A DNA stretch of 64,000 bases. Origin: Streptomyces sp. NBC_01498. GTDB taxonomy: Bacteria > Actinomycetota > Actinomycetes > Streptomycetales > Streptomycetaceae. Shown here in pieces: positions 35,701 to 43,628 of this stretch. The DNA lies in assembly GCF_036327775.1 (NCBI RefSeq), contig NZ_CP109598.1, positions 5,902,001-5,966,000 on the forward strand. The letters are read 5' to 3'. Made by a program: the position numbers and the translations under genes. Within the stretch, counting starts at the first letter, position 1, and every line of letters begins with the position of its first letter. The notes beneath the pieces were generated by a model. It saw only the letters and a list, made by a program, of their open reading frames with translations. It was not told the DNA's origin and did not search any database.

Positions 35701-36476
35701 GTGCCGGCCAGCGGCATCGCCGCCGCGACCAGACGCCCGTCGGCCGCCGCCTTGTCCAGCGCGTCGCGCAGCAGGTCCTCGCGCGGCTGCTGGCCGATGA
35801 CACCGACCGGCGCGGCGAAGACCAGGACCGTACGCGACTTGTTGGCGGCGGCCCGCCAGTCGGCGGTGACCTGGAGCGGCTGATGGGCCTGCCACCAGGC
35901 GACGGGGGTGCCGCCGCCCGTCCCCGGCTGGAGGATCGCGTGCAGCTGGCCCATGGCGAGCAGCACCGACCAGCCGGGCAGGGGGTCCGGGGCCCGGCTC
36001 AGATCGGCGACCGGCCGGAAGCCCTGCTCCGCCAGGAGCGGCAGGAACTCGTCCTCGTCACCGGCCGAACCGGGCCGGGCGATGGGACCGGTCGGCTCCA
36101 CCACCAGCGCGGGGTGCAGCTGGTTGTCGATCAGGACCAGACCGCTGGTCACGCCGAGGACGGCCTGTTCGCCGCCCCCGCCGCCCGCCGCCCCGGGGTC
36201 GCCGCCGGTGATGCTGCGGACCGCGCCCTGGAGCTGGTCCTCGGCCACCTTGACGACCTGGGAGGGAATGCAGGTGGCGTGGGCGAAGGCCAGGACGGCG
36301 GTCTCCTCGCCGATGAACAGCACCGTGCTGGTGCGTTCGGTCTCGGAGTCGCCGGGGGTACGGCAGGAGGTGCAGTCGTAGCTGCCCGGGGAGTTCTCGC
36401 CGACGAGCAGGCGGTCGGCTTCTTCGTCGCCGATCTCGGCGCGTACGTCCTCGCTGACGTCGAGCATGCGCGGCAC
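35697..36476 (-). CDS. Conserved hypothetical protein, 259 aa
   Basis: A soluble protein without a recognised domain. Residues 30-50 contain CTSCRTPGD, a lone CxxC; no second pair follows, so a zinc ribbon is doubtful. A Gly-rich loop (GGDPGAAGGGGGEQ) splits an N-terminal alpha/beta half (STVLFIGEETAVLAFAHATC) from a C-terminal half (TVLVFAAPVGVIGQQPRE). GTG 36476 is preceded by GAGGAG with 6 bases spacing. It reads divergently from the WYL regulator, 202 bases apart, and is coupled to the gene at 35218, so the regulator may control the pair. Role unknown. Confidence 0.7.
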   Translation of the reverse strand: MPRMLDVSEDVRAEIGDEEADRLLVGENSPGSYDCTSCRTPGDSETERTSTVLFIGEETAVLAFAHATCIPSQVVKVAEDQLQGAVRSITGGDPGAAGGGGGEQAVLGVTSGLVLIDNQLHPALVVEPTGPIARPGSAGDEDEFLPLLAEQGFRPVADLSRAPDPLPGWSVLLAMGQLHAILQPGTGGGTPVAWWQAHQPLQVTADWRAAANKSRTVLVFAAPVGVIGQQPREDLLRDALDKAAADGRLVAAAMPLAGT

Positions 36477-36678
36477 GGGTGGCTCCTCGAACTCGGTGCG
36501 TGGGCCGGGCTGTTCCCGGCTCGTAAAGAGACAACGGGCGACCCGTGGCCGGGGTCACGCGTGAGCCCGCACGAATCGACGGCCCCGGACCGTTCGCACG
36601 TACGGGTGACACCGCGGCCCCGCCCCCGCCGGACGCAGGCGGACAGAAGCTGTCCGCGACCGCTGACAGAATCGGCGC

Positions 36679-37644
36679 ATGCTGGAGACCTCGGCCCGAC
36701 TGCTGCGTCTGCTCTCCCTGTTGCAGGCCCACCGCGAGTGGTCCGGCCCCGAGCTGGCCGGACGCCTCGGGGTGAGCCCGCGCACCGTACGGCGCGACGT
36801 CGACCGGCTGCGCGAGCTGGGCTATCCGGTGAACGCCAGTCCCGGCACCGGCGGCGGCTACCGGCTCGGCGCCGGAGCCGAACTGCCGCCGCTCCTGCTG
36901 GACGACGAGGAGGCCGTCGCGGTCGCCGTCGGGCTGCGTACGGCGGCGGGCAACGGTATCGACGGCATCGGCGAGACGTCCGTCCGTGCGCTCGCCAAAC
37001 TGGAACAGGTCCTGCCGGGACGGCTGCGCCGCCGGGTCGGCGCGCTCAACGCGTTCACCGTGCCCATGCTCCGGGGCGGCGGCCCGACCGTCGACGCGAG
37101 TCTGCTCACGGAACTCGCGAACCTCTGCCGGGACACCGAACGGCTGCGCTTCGACTACCGCGACCACGGCGGCGCCGCCAGCCGCCGTACCGTGGAACCG
37201 CACCGGCTGGTCTGCACCGAGCGCCGCTGGTATCTGGTCGCCTGGGACCTGGAGCGCGCCGACTGGCGTACGTTCCGGGCCGACCGCATCACGCCCAGGC
37301 CCCCGCACGGCCCCCGCTTCACGCCTCGCGAACCGCCCGCCGAGGACCTGGCCGCCTATGTCTCCGAAGGGGTCTCCACGAGGGCGTACCCGGCCGTGGC
37401 GGTCATCAGACTGCACGCCCCGGCGGCGGAGGCGGCCCGGCTGGTGTCACCGTCGGCCGGAGTGCTGGAGCCGCTGGACGAGCACAGCTGTCTGCTGCGC
37501 ACCGGGGCGGGGAGCCTCGACGTCATGGTGGTCCATCTGATGCTCCTCGGCATCGACTTCGAGGTGGTCGAGCCCCCGGAGCTGACCGAGCGCCTGCGCA
37601 CGGCACGGGACCGCCTTTCGCGGGCGCTGGGGGATGTTCCGTAA
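36679..37644 (+). CDS. YafY-type HTH/WYL transcriptional regulator
   Basis: A 321-residue regulator with an N-terminal winged helix (ARLLRLLSLLQAHREWSGPELAGRL at its start, SPRTVRRDVDRLRELGYPV recognition region) and a WYL domain around residues 140-215 (HRLVCTERRWYLVAWDLER), which in this family senses small ligands or nucleotides, plus a C-terminal WCX-like extension. ATG 36679 is preceded by no strong ribosome site. It is divergent from the 35697-36476 hypothetical gene. WYL regulators frequently control adjacent stress or defence genes; here only the hypothetical pair is near. Confidence 0.88.
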   Translation: MLETSARLLRLLSLLQAHREWSGPELAGRLGVSPRTVRRDVDRLRELGYPVNASPGTGGGYRLGAGAELPPLLLDDEEAVAVAVGLRTAAGNGIDGIGETSVRALAKLEQVLPGRLRRRVGALNAFTVPMLRGGGPTVDASLLTELANLCRDTERLRFDYRDHGGAASRRTVEPHRLVCTERRWYLVAWDLERADWRTFRADRITPRPPHGPRFTPREPPAEDLAAYVSEGVSTRAYPAVAVIRLHAPAAEAARLVSPSAGVLEPLDEHSCLLRTGAGSLDVMVVHLMLLGIDFEVVEPPELTERLRTARDRLSRALGDVP

Positions 37645-38062
37645 CATCCGGGCGGTCTCCCGCCGGTCATCCGGAAGGTGTCGTACCGCCGATGTCGGTG
37701 CGGGGAAGAAGTGAATTCCCCATGCCGTGTCAAATACCGGACGGCCGCCGAACGGGGGAATTCGAGGTGCCGAAAATAAGGTGATCTTCGTGTTCTTCGA
37801 ATTTCTTCCCCGTTACTCGGGGCGGGCGGGGAACCCCGGTCCGAAGGCGGGCGGGAGTGGCCGAACACGTGTCGTGATCCTGTGACGCACGTGTGACCGG
37901 CGTCGTACACAAGTGGGGGGAGACCGTGACCGGCCGTCCGGCGTCCGCCGGGTCCCGGTCACCGTCCGCCGTCGCCGCCCCGCCCCGTCCCCGCCGTCTC
38001 CCGCCGCCCGGCCCCGCCCCGCGGCCGGGCCCGGACGGCCCGGAGCGCCTACGCTGATCCGT
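37645..38062. other. 418-base intergenic region with a GAATTC-centred inverted repeat
   Basis: No supportable gene. GAATTCCCC (37713-37721) and GGGGAATTC (37755-37763) form perfect 9-base arms 33 bases apart. The stretch 37690-37830 is markedly AT-rich for this genome (ends with CGAAAATAAGGTGATCTTCG), as a regulatory region would be. The second half is GC-rich filler before the I78 gene. Confidence 0.55.
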
Positions 38063-38278
38063 ATGGCATCGATACCGACACCCCCGGCCCAGCCCGACGA
38101 CGCACCCGACTCCTATGTGGGCCTGGCCGCCCCCGAGGCCGAGCGGATCGCCCGCGAGCGCGGCTGGACCACCGTCAGGGCACTGCCGCCCGGCGCCATC
38201 ATCACCCTGGAATTCCTCCAGGGGCGGCTGAACTTCGAGGTCGAGAACGACACCGTCGTCCGCTGCTGGGTCGGTTGA
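38063..38278 (+). CDS. Peptidase inhibitor I78-family protein
   Basis: A 71-residue protein. Residues 18-71 match the I78 pattern: YVGLAAPEAERIARERGW, TTVRALPPGAIITLEFLQGR, LNFEVENDTVVRCWVG, ending in the short Trp-Val-Gly tail in place of the usual Cys-Gly. No signal peptide is present, so it would act in the cytosol if translated from ATG 38063; the longer frame upstream (to 37913) is Arg/Pro filler and was rejected. The protease target is unknown. It is followed by a bidirectional terminator shared with the convergent phosphatase gene. Confidence 0.75.
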   Translation: MASIPTPPAQPDDAPDSYVGLAAPEAERIARERGWTTVRALPPGAIITLEFLQGRLNFEVENDTVVRCWVG

Positions 38279-38338
38279 CGGATCCGTACGGCCCCACGCC
38301 CGGCCCCGAGGGCCTGACGGCGTCCCCGCGACACGACC

Positions 38339-38376
38339 GTGGAGGGCCCCGGCGCACACGCGCCGGGGCCCTCCAC
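38339..38376. terminator. Bidirectional terminator
   Basis: A 17-bp perfect stem (38339-38355 with 38360-38376) with loop ACAC between the convergent I78 and PAP2 genes. No T run on either side. Confidence 0.75.
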
Positions 38377-38407
38377 CGTCACGACAGGGCCCGTGACCGG
38401 GCCGGGG

Positions 38408-39394
38408 TCAGCCGCCCGTGAGAGGCCGCGAGTGCGGCGGGCGGCGGCTGCCCGCCGGAGCCGCCGGAGTGCGCTCCGAGCGCGCCGTGGCGTGCGGCCG
38501 GGGCTGGGTGAGCTGCGCGCCGCCGGTGCGGCCGGCCGCACCGCACGCCGGGTGGGCCGTGTGGGCCGTCGAGAGGCTGGTGTCCTCGTCCTCCCGCGCG
38601 GGCAGCTGAGGGACCGTCACGGGCCAGGGCCCGCCGCCCGGAACCGGCTCCGCGGCCTCCGCGAGCCGGGCCCGCCACCGCTCGCGCAGCGCGAAGACGG
38701 CCGTCTCCGTACGGCCGATCAGCGGCTCGAACCACGGCAGGGCCAGCAGGATCAGCAGACCGGCGACCCAGCCCAGCAGGACGTCGCTCAGCCAGTGCGT
38801 GCCCAGATACACGGTCGTGGCGCCGACCCCGAGAGCCACCACCGCCGACCCGATCGACAGATAGCGCCTGGCCCGTGGGGTGGTGGCCAGATAGGCCAGG
38901 ATTCCCCAGGTCACCACGGCGTTCGCGGTGTGCCCCGAGGGGAATATGTCGCCCCCGGCGAAGAGTTCGGCCGAGCCGATCTGCGTCGCGTAGTGCGGGC
39001 CGAGCCGTCCCAGACCGAGCTTCACCGCCCCCACCGTCACATTGAGCAGCAGCAGCGACGCGCCCAGCACCAGCAGCGGACGCAGCGTGTGCTGGCGCCA
39101 GGACCGCCAGCCCAGCCACGCGGCGATCATCACGGCGGTCGGGCCGCGCTGCCCGAGCACCACGAAGTAGTCCAGGAACGCGTGCAGTTGCTGCCACTGC
39201 TGGTACGGCCGGAACAGCATGATCTTCCAGTCGAGCGTCACCAGCCAGCTCGGGACGAGAACGGCGACGACGACGGCGAGATAGAACGCCAGGGTCCCGC
39301 CGAAGAGAGTCGCGCGGGTCCGGCTCATCCGCGGGATCTCTATCTTCGGCGGCTCCGGCTCCCGGTCCAGTCGGGCGAAGATGTCGGTACGCAC
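38408..39394 (-). CDS. PAP2-family membrane phosphatase
   Basis: A 328-residue integral membrane phosphatase, probably on lipid or isoprenoid phosphates. It has about six membrane segments and the three PAP2 motifs: KLGLGR (KxxxxxxRP-like, shortened), FPSGHTANAV (PSGH) and GTHWLSDVLLG (SRxxxxxHxxxD-like, with His and Asp kept). A 100-residue disordered Pro/Arg/Thr tail follows the last helix and is likely cytosolic. GTG 39394 is the start; the first 22 residues are soluble. It is divergent from the MFS gene and convergent with the I78 gene. Confidence 0.88.
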   Translation of the reverse strand: MRTDIFARLDREPEPPKIEIPRMSRTRATLFGGTLAFYLAVVVAVLVPSWLVTLDWKIMLFRPYQQWQQLHAFLDYFVVLGQRGPTAVMIAAWLGWRSWRQHTLRPLLVLGASLLLLNVTVGAVKLGLGRLGPHYATQIGSAELFAGGDIFPSGHTANAVVTWGILAYLATTPRARRYLSIGSAVVALGVGATTVYLGTHWLSDVLLGWVAGLLILLALPWFEPLIGRTETAVFALRERWRARLAEAAEPVPGGGPWPVTVPQLPAREDEDTSLSTAHTAHPACGAAGRTGGAQLTQPRPHATARSERTPAAPAGSRRPPHSRPLTGG

Positions 39395-39835
39395 CCGAAA
39401 GACGTTACAGCGAGTGAGCGACCGGCTCGGTCGTTCCCGTCTCTTTGTGATGACGATGTGATGTGGAGTGGGTCTCGGATCGCCTTTTTATCCGGGACCG
39501 TTCCGCAATTTCATCGGACCGGATGACCTATTGCCCGTGACGGGACTCCGGTAAGTGTCTTTGTGCGCAACAGAATTAGTTCACCGTGGCGTCGTCCCGA
39601 ATTTTCCGGCCGCTTGACCGAGGCTTGACCCCGCGCGGACGCCCCCCGGCCGTCCGACGGCGGCCGGGGCGGGCCGGGCGCCGGCGTACGCCGAGGTGAG
39701 GTGGGCCACGTCGGCGGCCGGGGAACTCGCGTACGCTGTCCGCGCACTCGCCCGTCGATGCCGGGCCGCTCCGGGGGACCGCCACCGCCCCCGGCTGGTC
39801 CGCCGAGCGCGAGGGACTCACTGGGAGGTACACAG
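39395..39835. other. 441-base divergent intergenic region, PAP2 / MFS
   Basis: No supportable gene. The first half is AT-rich (CGCCTTTTTATCCGG near 39490; AACAGAATTAGTTC near 39575), likely promoter DNA for the phosphatase gene. The second half is GC-rich and ends in the MFS ribosome site GGGAGG (39823-39828). In-frame extension of the MFS frame back to 39701 is Arg/Pro filler. Confidence 0.5.
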
Positions 39836-41617
39836 ATGTCCGGGACCACCACGGCCGGAGCACGCGTGCGTGCCACCGTCGGCGGGGGTGGCCCCGGCGA
39901 CGGCGTCAACCGCTGGGCCGTCCTGGTCGTCCTCTGCGTCAGTCTGCTGCTCGTCGCGCTCGACGCGACGGTGCTGCACGTCGCGATCCCCGCCGTCACC
40001 GAGGACCTGCGGCCCGGCGGCGTGGAACTGCTGTGGATCGTCGACGCCTACCCGCTGGTCTGCGCCGCGCTGCTGATCCTCTTCGGCACGCTCGGCGACC
40101 GGATCGGCCGCCGCCGGGTCCTGCTCATCGGCTACGGCATCTTCGGCCTGGCGTCGGTGGCCGCCGCCCTCGCCGAGTCGCCCGCCGTGCTGATCGCCGC
40201 CCGCGCCCTGCTGGGCGTCGGCGGGGCGATGATCATGCCCGCGACGCTCTCCATCCTCCGCGCCGTCTTCCCCGACCGCCGCGAGCGCGCCCTGGCGATC
40301 GGCGTCTGGACGGCGGTGGCCGCCGTCGGCGCCGCGACGGGCCCGGTCGTCGGCGGTTTCCTCGTCGAGCACTTCTGGTGGGGCTCGGTCTTCCTGATCA
40401 ACGTGCCGCTGATGGCGGTGATCCTGCCCGTCGGGCGGTTCCTGCTCCCCGAGTCGAAGGGCCGCTGCGACGGCCCCTGGGACATGGTCGGCGCGCTGAC
40501 GGCGGCGGCCGGGGTGCTCGGTGTCGTCCTCGGCGTGAAGCGCCTGGGCGCGGGCGCCTCGATGCTCGACGTGAAGACCTTCGGCCCGCTGCTCCTCGGG
40601 GCGGTGCTGGTCGGTCTCTTCGTACGGCGGCAGCGGAACCGCAAGCACCCGCTCATAGACGTCACGATGTTCGCCCGGCCCGCCTTCTCGACCTCCGTCG
40701 GCTGCATCGTCCTCGCCATGCTCGCCCTGGTCGGCCTCCAGCTGATCGCCGTCCAGTACCTCCAGCTGGTGCTCGGACTCACCCCGCTGGAGACCGGGCT
40801 GCGGCTGCTGCCGCTCACCTTCGCCGCCATGGCGGCCGGCGCCACCGGCTCGTACACCCTGCGCGCGATCGGTCCGCGCCGGATGGTCGCCTGCGGATTC
40901 GTCCTCACCGCGGGCGCCGTCCTGCTGCTCGTCATGATGGGCCAGCACGACCGGCCGGCGCTGCTGACCACGGCCTTCGTCCTGCTCGGCTTCGGCCTCC
41001 AGTCCACGCTCTTCGGCGCGTACGAGTCGATGCTCAGCGAGGCCCCGCCCGAACAGGCCGGGGGCGCCGCCGCCATCGGCGAGACGTCGTACCAGCTCGG
41101 CGCCGGTATGGGCATCGCGCTGCTCGGCAGTGTGATGAACGCGGCCTATGCTCCCGCCCTGGCGGCGGGCGCGGTCGACGGGGTGCCGGAGGCCGCGGGA
41201 TCGGCCGCCGCCAACTCGCTGGGCGAGGCGTACCAGGTGGCCGACCGGCTGGGCGGTCCGGCGGGGGAGGCCCTGCGCAGCGCGGCGCGTCACTCCTTCG
41301 TGCACGGGCTGCATGTCACGCTCCTGGTCAGCGCCGCCCTGCTGCTGCTCGGCGCGCTGGCGGCGCTGCGCCTGCCCCGGGTGATGGACTGCGGCCCGGC
41401 GCCCGGTGGCGCGGGGGCCGACGCCGGGGCGGCCGGGACAACCCGGACAACCGCGACGACTTCGACGGCCGGAGCGGGAATGCCGTCGCCGCGCGACGGC
41501 GCCGGACCGGACGCGACCCCCGTCGGGGCCGCCGTCCCGGCCGGGCGGGGCCTCGCGCGCGGCGGGTCTGGACGGGCCCCGGGCCCACGCCGTAATGTCG
41601 GCGCCGAGCCTAACTAG
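39836..41617 (+). CDS. MFS drug exporter, DHA2 (14-TMS) type
   Basis: A 593-residue proton-driven exporter of the EmrB/QacA/SmvA class. WAVLVVLCVSLLLVALDATV starts helix 1 with motif D1 (LDxTVxNVALP-like: LDATVLHVAIPAV); GTLGDRIGRRRVLLIG is MFS motif A; GVWTAVAAVGAATGPVVGG is motif C of exporters. About 14 hydrophobic segments are visible, then a 75-residue disordered Thr/Ala/Gly tail. ATG 39836 has GGGAGG at 7 bases. Its stop codon lies inside a palindrome (41612-41628) that precedes the acyl-CoA dehydrogenase gene. Substrates (quaternary cations, antibiotics) are inferred only. Confidence 0.9.
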   Translation: MSGTTTAGARVRATVGGGGPGDGVNRWAVLVVLCVSLLLVALDATVLHVAIPAVTEDLRPGGVELLWIVDAYPLVCAALLILFGTLGDRIGRRRVLLIGYGIFGLASVAAALAESPAVLIAARALLGVGGAMIMPATLSILRAVFPDRRERALAIGVWTAVAAVGAATGPVVGGFLVEHFWWGSVFLINVPLMAVILPVGRFLLPESKGRCDGPWDMVGALTAAAGVLGVVLGVKRLGAGASMLDVKTFGPLLLGAVLVGLFVRRQRNRKHPLIDVTMFARPAFSTSVGCIVLAMLALVGLQLIAVQYLQLVLGLTPLETGLRLLPLTFAAMAAGATGSYTLRAIGPRRMVACGFVLTAGAVLLLVMMGQHDRPALLTTAFVLLGFGLQSTLFGAYESMLSEAPPEQAGGAAAIGETSYQLGAGMGIALLGSVMNAAYAPALAAGAVDGVPEAAGSAAANSLGEAYQVADRLGGPAGEALRSAARHSFVHGLHVTLLVSAALLLLGALAALRLPRVMDCGPAPGGAGADAGAAGTTRTTATTSTAGAGMPSPRDGAGPDATPVGAAVPAGRGLARGGSGRAPGPRRNVGAEPN

Positions 41618-41628
41618 CGCTGCTAGTT
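41612..41628 (+). promoter_or_regulatory. Perfect palindrome upstream of the acyl-CoA dehydrogenase gene
   Basis: AACTAGCGCTGCTAGTT: 7-base arms and a 3-base centre, 35 bases before ATG 41663 and overlapping the TAG stop of the MFS gene. The size and spacing fit a TetR-family operator. No regulator gene is adjacent. Confidence 0.55.
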
Positions 41629-41662
41629 TTAACTGACGTCCGCGAGCCGCCGGAGGCAGTCC

Positions 41663-42889
41663 ATGTCCGTACCCTCAGCCTCAACGCCGTCCTCGTCCCC
41701 GCCCTCCTCCTCGAAACGTCCGCCCTTCGACCCGTACGACCCCCTCGGCCTCGACGACCTGCTGGAACCCGAGGACCTGGCCGTCCGCGACACCATGCGC
41801 TCCTGGACCACCGACCGGGTCATGCCGCACATCGCCGACTGGTACGAGCGCGGCGAACTGCCCGGCATCCGTGAGCTGAGCCGCGAACTCGGCTCCCTCG
41901 GCGCGCTCGGCATGTCGCTCCAGGGGTACGGCTGCGCGGGGGCCAGCGCCGTCCAGTACGGGCTCGCCTGCCTGGAGCTGGAGGCCGCCGACTCCGGCAT
42001 CCGCTCACTCGTCTCCGTCCAGGGCTCGCTGGCCATGTACGCGATCCACCGGTTCGGCTCCGAGGAGCAGAAGCAGCGGTGGCTGCCCGACATGGCGGCC
42101 GGCCGGACCATCGGCTGCTTCGGCCTCACCGAACCCGACCACGGCTCGGACCCGTCCGGCATGCGCACGTTCGCCAAGCGCGACGGCACCGACTGGGTGC
42201 TCAACGGCCGCAAGATGTGGATCACCAACGGCTCGGTCGCGGGCGTGGCCGTCGTCTGGGCGCGGACGGACGACGGCATCCGCGGCTTCCTCGTCCCGGC
42301 CGGCAGCCCCGGCTTCTCCGCGCCCGAGATCAAGCACAAGTGGTCGCTGCGCGCCTCGGTCACCAGCGAACTGGTCATGGACGACGTACGGCTCCCGGCC
42401 GACGCCGTACTCCCCGAGGTCACCGGACTGCGCGGACCGCTCAGCTGTCTGAGCCATGCCCGTTACGGGATCGTCTGGGGCTCGATGGGCGCGGCACGCG
42501 CCAGTTTCGAGTCGGCGCTGGACTACGCGCGGACCCGGGAACAGTTCGGCCGGCCGATCGGCGGCTTCCAGCTCACCCAGGCCAAGCTCGCCGACATGGC
42601 GCTCGAACTGCACAAGGGGATTCTGCTCGCGCACCATCTCGGCCGGCGCCTGGACGCGGGCAGGCTCCTGCCCGAGCAGGTCAGCTTCGGCAAGCTCAAC
42701 AATGTGCGGGAGGCCATCGAGATCTGCCGCACGGCCCGCACGATCCTCGGGGCCAACGGGATCTCGCTCGAATATCCCGTGATGCGGCACGCGACCAATC
42801 TGGAATCGGTGCTCACCTACGAGGGCACCGTGGAAATGCACCAGTTGGTACTGGGCAAGGCACTCACCGGTCAGGATGCGTTCCGGTGA
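41663..42889 (+). CDS. Acyl-CoA dehydrogenase, glutaryl-CoA dehydrogenase-like
   Basis: A 408-residue FAD enzyme. The N-terminal helical domain (after a Ser/Pro-rich 28-residue lead) has LGMSLQGYGCAGASAVQYGL and DSGIRSLVSVQGSLAMYAI, strongly like glutaryl-CoA dehydrogenase; the beta domain has CFGLTEPDHGSDPSGM and GRKMWITNGS; the C-terminal domain has TREQFGRPIGGFQLTQAKLADM and the catalytic Glu in LTYEGTVEMHQLVLG. A role in lysine/tryptophan catabolism or decarboxylating acyl-CoA oxidation is likely. The palindrome at 41612 suggests dedicated repression. It is convergent with sflA, 27 bases away. Confidence 0.9.
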   Translation: MSVPSASTPSSSPPSSSKRPPFDPYDPLGLDDLLEPEDLAVRDTMRSWTTDRVMPHIADWYERGELPGIRELSRELGSLGALGMSLQGYGCAGASAVQYGLACLELEAADSGIRSLVSVQGSLAMYAIHRFGSEEQKQRWLPDMAAGRTIGCFGLTEPDHGSDPSGMRTFAKRDGTDWVLNGRKMWITNGSVAGVAVVWARTDDGIRGFLVPAGSPGFSAPEIKHKWSLRASVTSELVMDDVRLPADAVLPEVTGLRGPLSCLSHARYGIVWGSMGAARASFESALDYARTREQFGRPIGGFQLTQAKLADMALELHKGILLAHHLGRRLDAGRLLPEQVSFGKLNNVREAIEICRTARTILGANGISLEYPVMRHATNLESVLTYEGTVEMHQLVLGKALTGQDAFR

Positions 42890-42916
42890 CCGGGAGTGAC
42901 CCGGTGAGCGCCCTGC

Positions 42917-43351
42917 TCAGCTCTGGTTGAAAAAACCGTCCCGGGTGTGAGACTGCGGCTCCCCGTTGACGATCTCGGTGTCGGCGGGGGTCAGCAGGAA
43001 CACACGGGTGGCGATCCGCTCGATCGAACCCCGGAGACCGAAGATCAGTCCGGCGGCGAAATCGACGACGCGCTTGGCGTCGGCGGGCTCCATGGCGGTG
43101 AGGTTCAGGATGACCGGGACGCCCTCGCGGAACAGCTCGCCGATGCCGCGCGCGTCCCGGAAGCTCTCGGGCGAGACGGTGGCGATCCTGCGTTCCTGGT
43201 CGGGGACGGGCTCGGCGGCGATCCGCACCCGCGGGTCGGTCGTCCAGCTGTCGCCGTTCTCGGCACCCTCGGAGTAATCGTCGTCGTAGTAACGCTCGTC
43301 GTTGTCCTCGACGAGGCCCAGCCAGGCACTCGCCTTGCGCACCGATCCCAT
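42917..43351 (-). CDS. sflA: SepF-like cell division protein
   Basis: A 144-residue SepF-family protein. It starts with [18 protein letters not shown], matching the amphipathic membrane-targeting helix of SepF, followed by an acidic Tyr-rich linker ([13 protein letters not shown]) and the SepF core: [35 protein letters not shown], then [18 protein letters not shown]. SepF binds FtsZ and tethers it to the membrane. Streptomyces have sepF in the dcw cluster plus two extra copies, sflA and sflB; the neighbour (glutaryl-CoA dehydrogenase-like) matches my memory of the sflA locus of S. coelicolor. ATG 43351 is the natural start. Confidence 0.88.
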   Translation of the reverse strand: MGSVRKASAWLGLVEDNDERYYDDDYSEGAENGDSWTTDPRVRIAAEPVPDQERRIATVSPESFRDARGIGELFREGVPVILNLTAMEPADAKRVVDFAAGLIFGLRGSIERIATRVFLLTPADTEIVNGEPQSHTRDGFFNQS

Positions 43352-43481
43352 GGACGCCTCCTTTCACCGCGGTCGCTTGTGGTTCCGCATCCCTATGGTT
43401 GTCCATGATGCGGAGTGCGCGCCAAGTGGATTGTCGCCGCGCATGGCATTCGTGACGTTACTGGTGCAGAAGATATGGCGA

Positions 43482-43518
43482 TTCGTCAGGCTTCGTACCG
43501 CGTACGGGTACTGACGAA
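43482..43518. promoter_or_regulatory. Nested dyad between sflA and the DUF5685-type gene
   Basis: TTCGTCAG (43482-43489) pairs with CTGACGAA (43511-43518), and inside it GTACC (43495-43499) pairs with GGTAC (43507-43511). The word TACGGGTGA or TACGGGTAC recurs just downstream (43503, 43541, 43562). The divergent region 43352-43628 is AT-richer than average. Could be an operator serving both genes. Confidence 0.45.
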
Positions 43519-43628
43519 GTGAAAATATGAACGTCCGGCCGTACGGGTGACGATGGCGGACATACGGGTGAACCGGTCCGGTCGATACCATGCGCGGCAC
43601 ATCGTCGGGCGGCATCTGGGGGAGCGTC

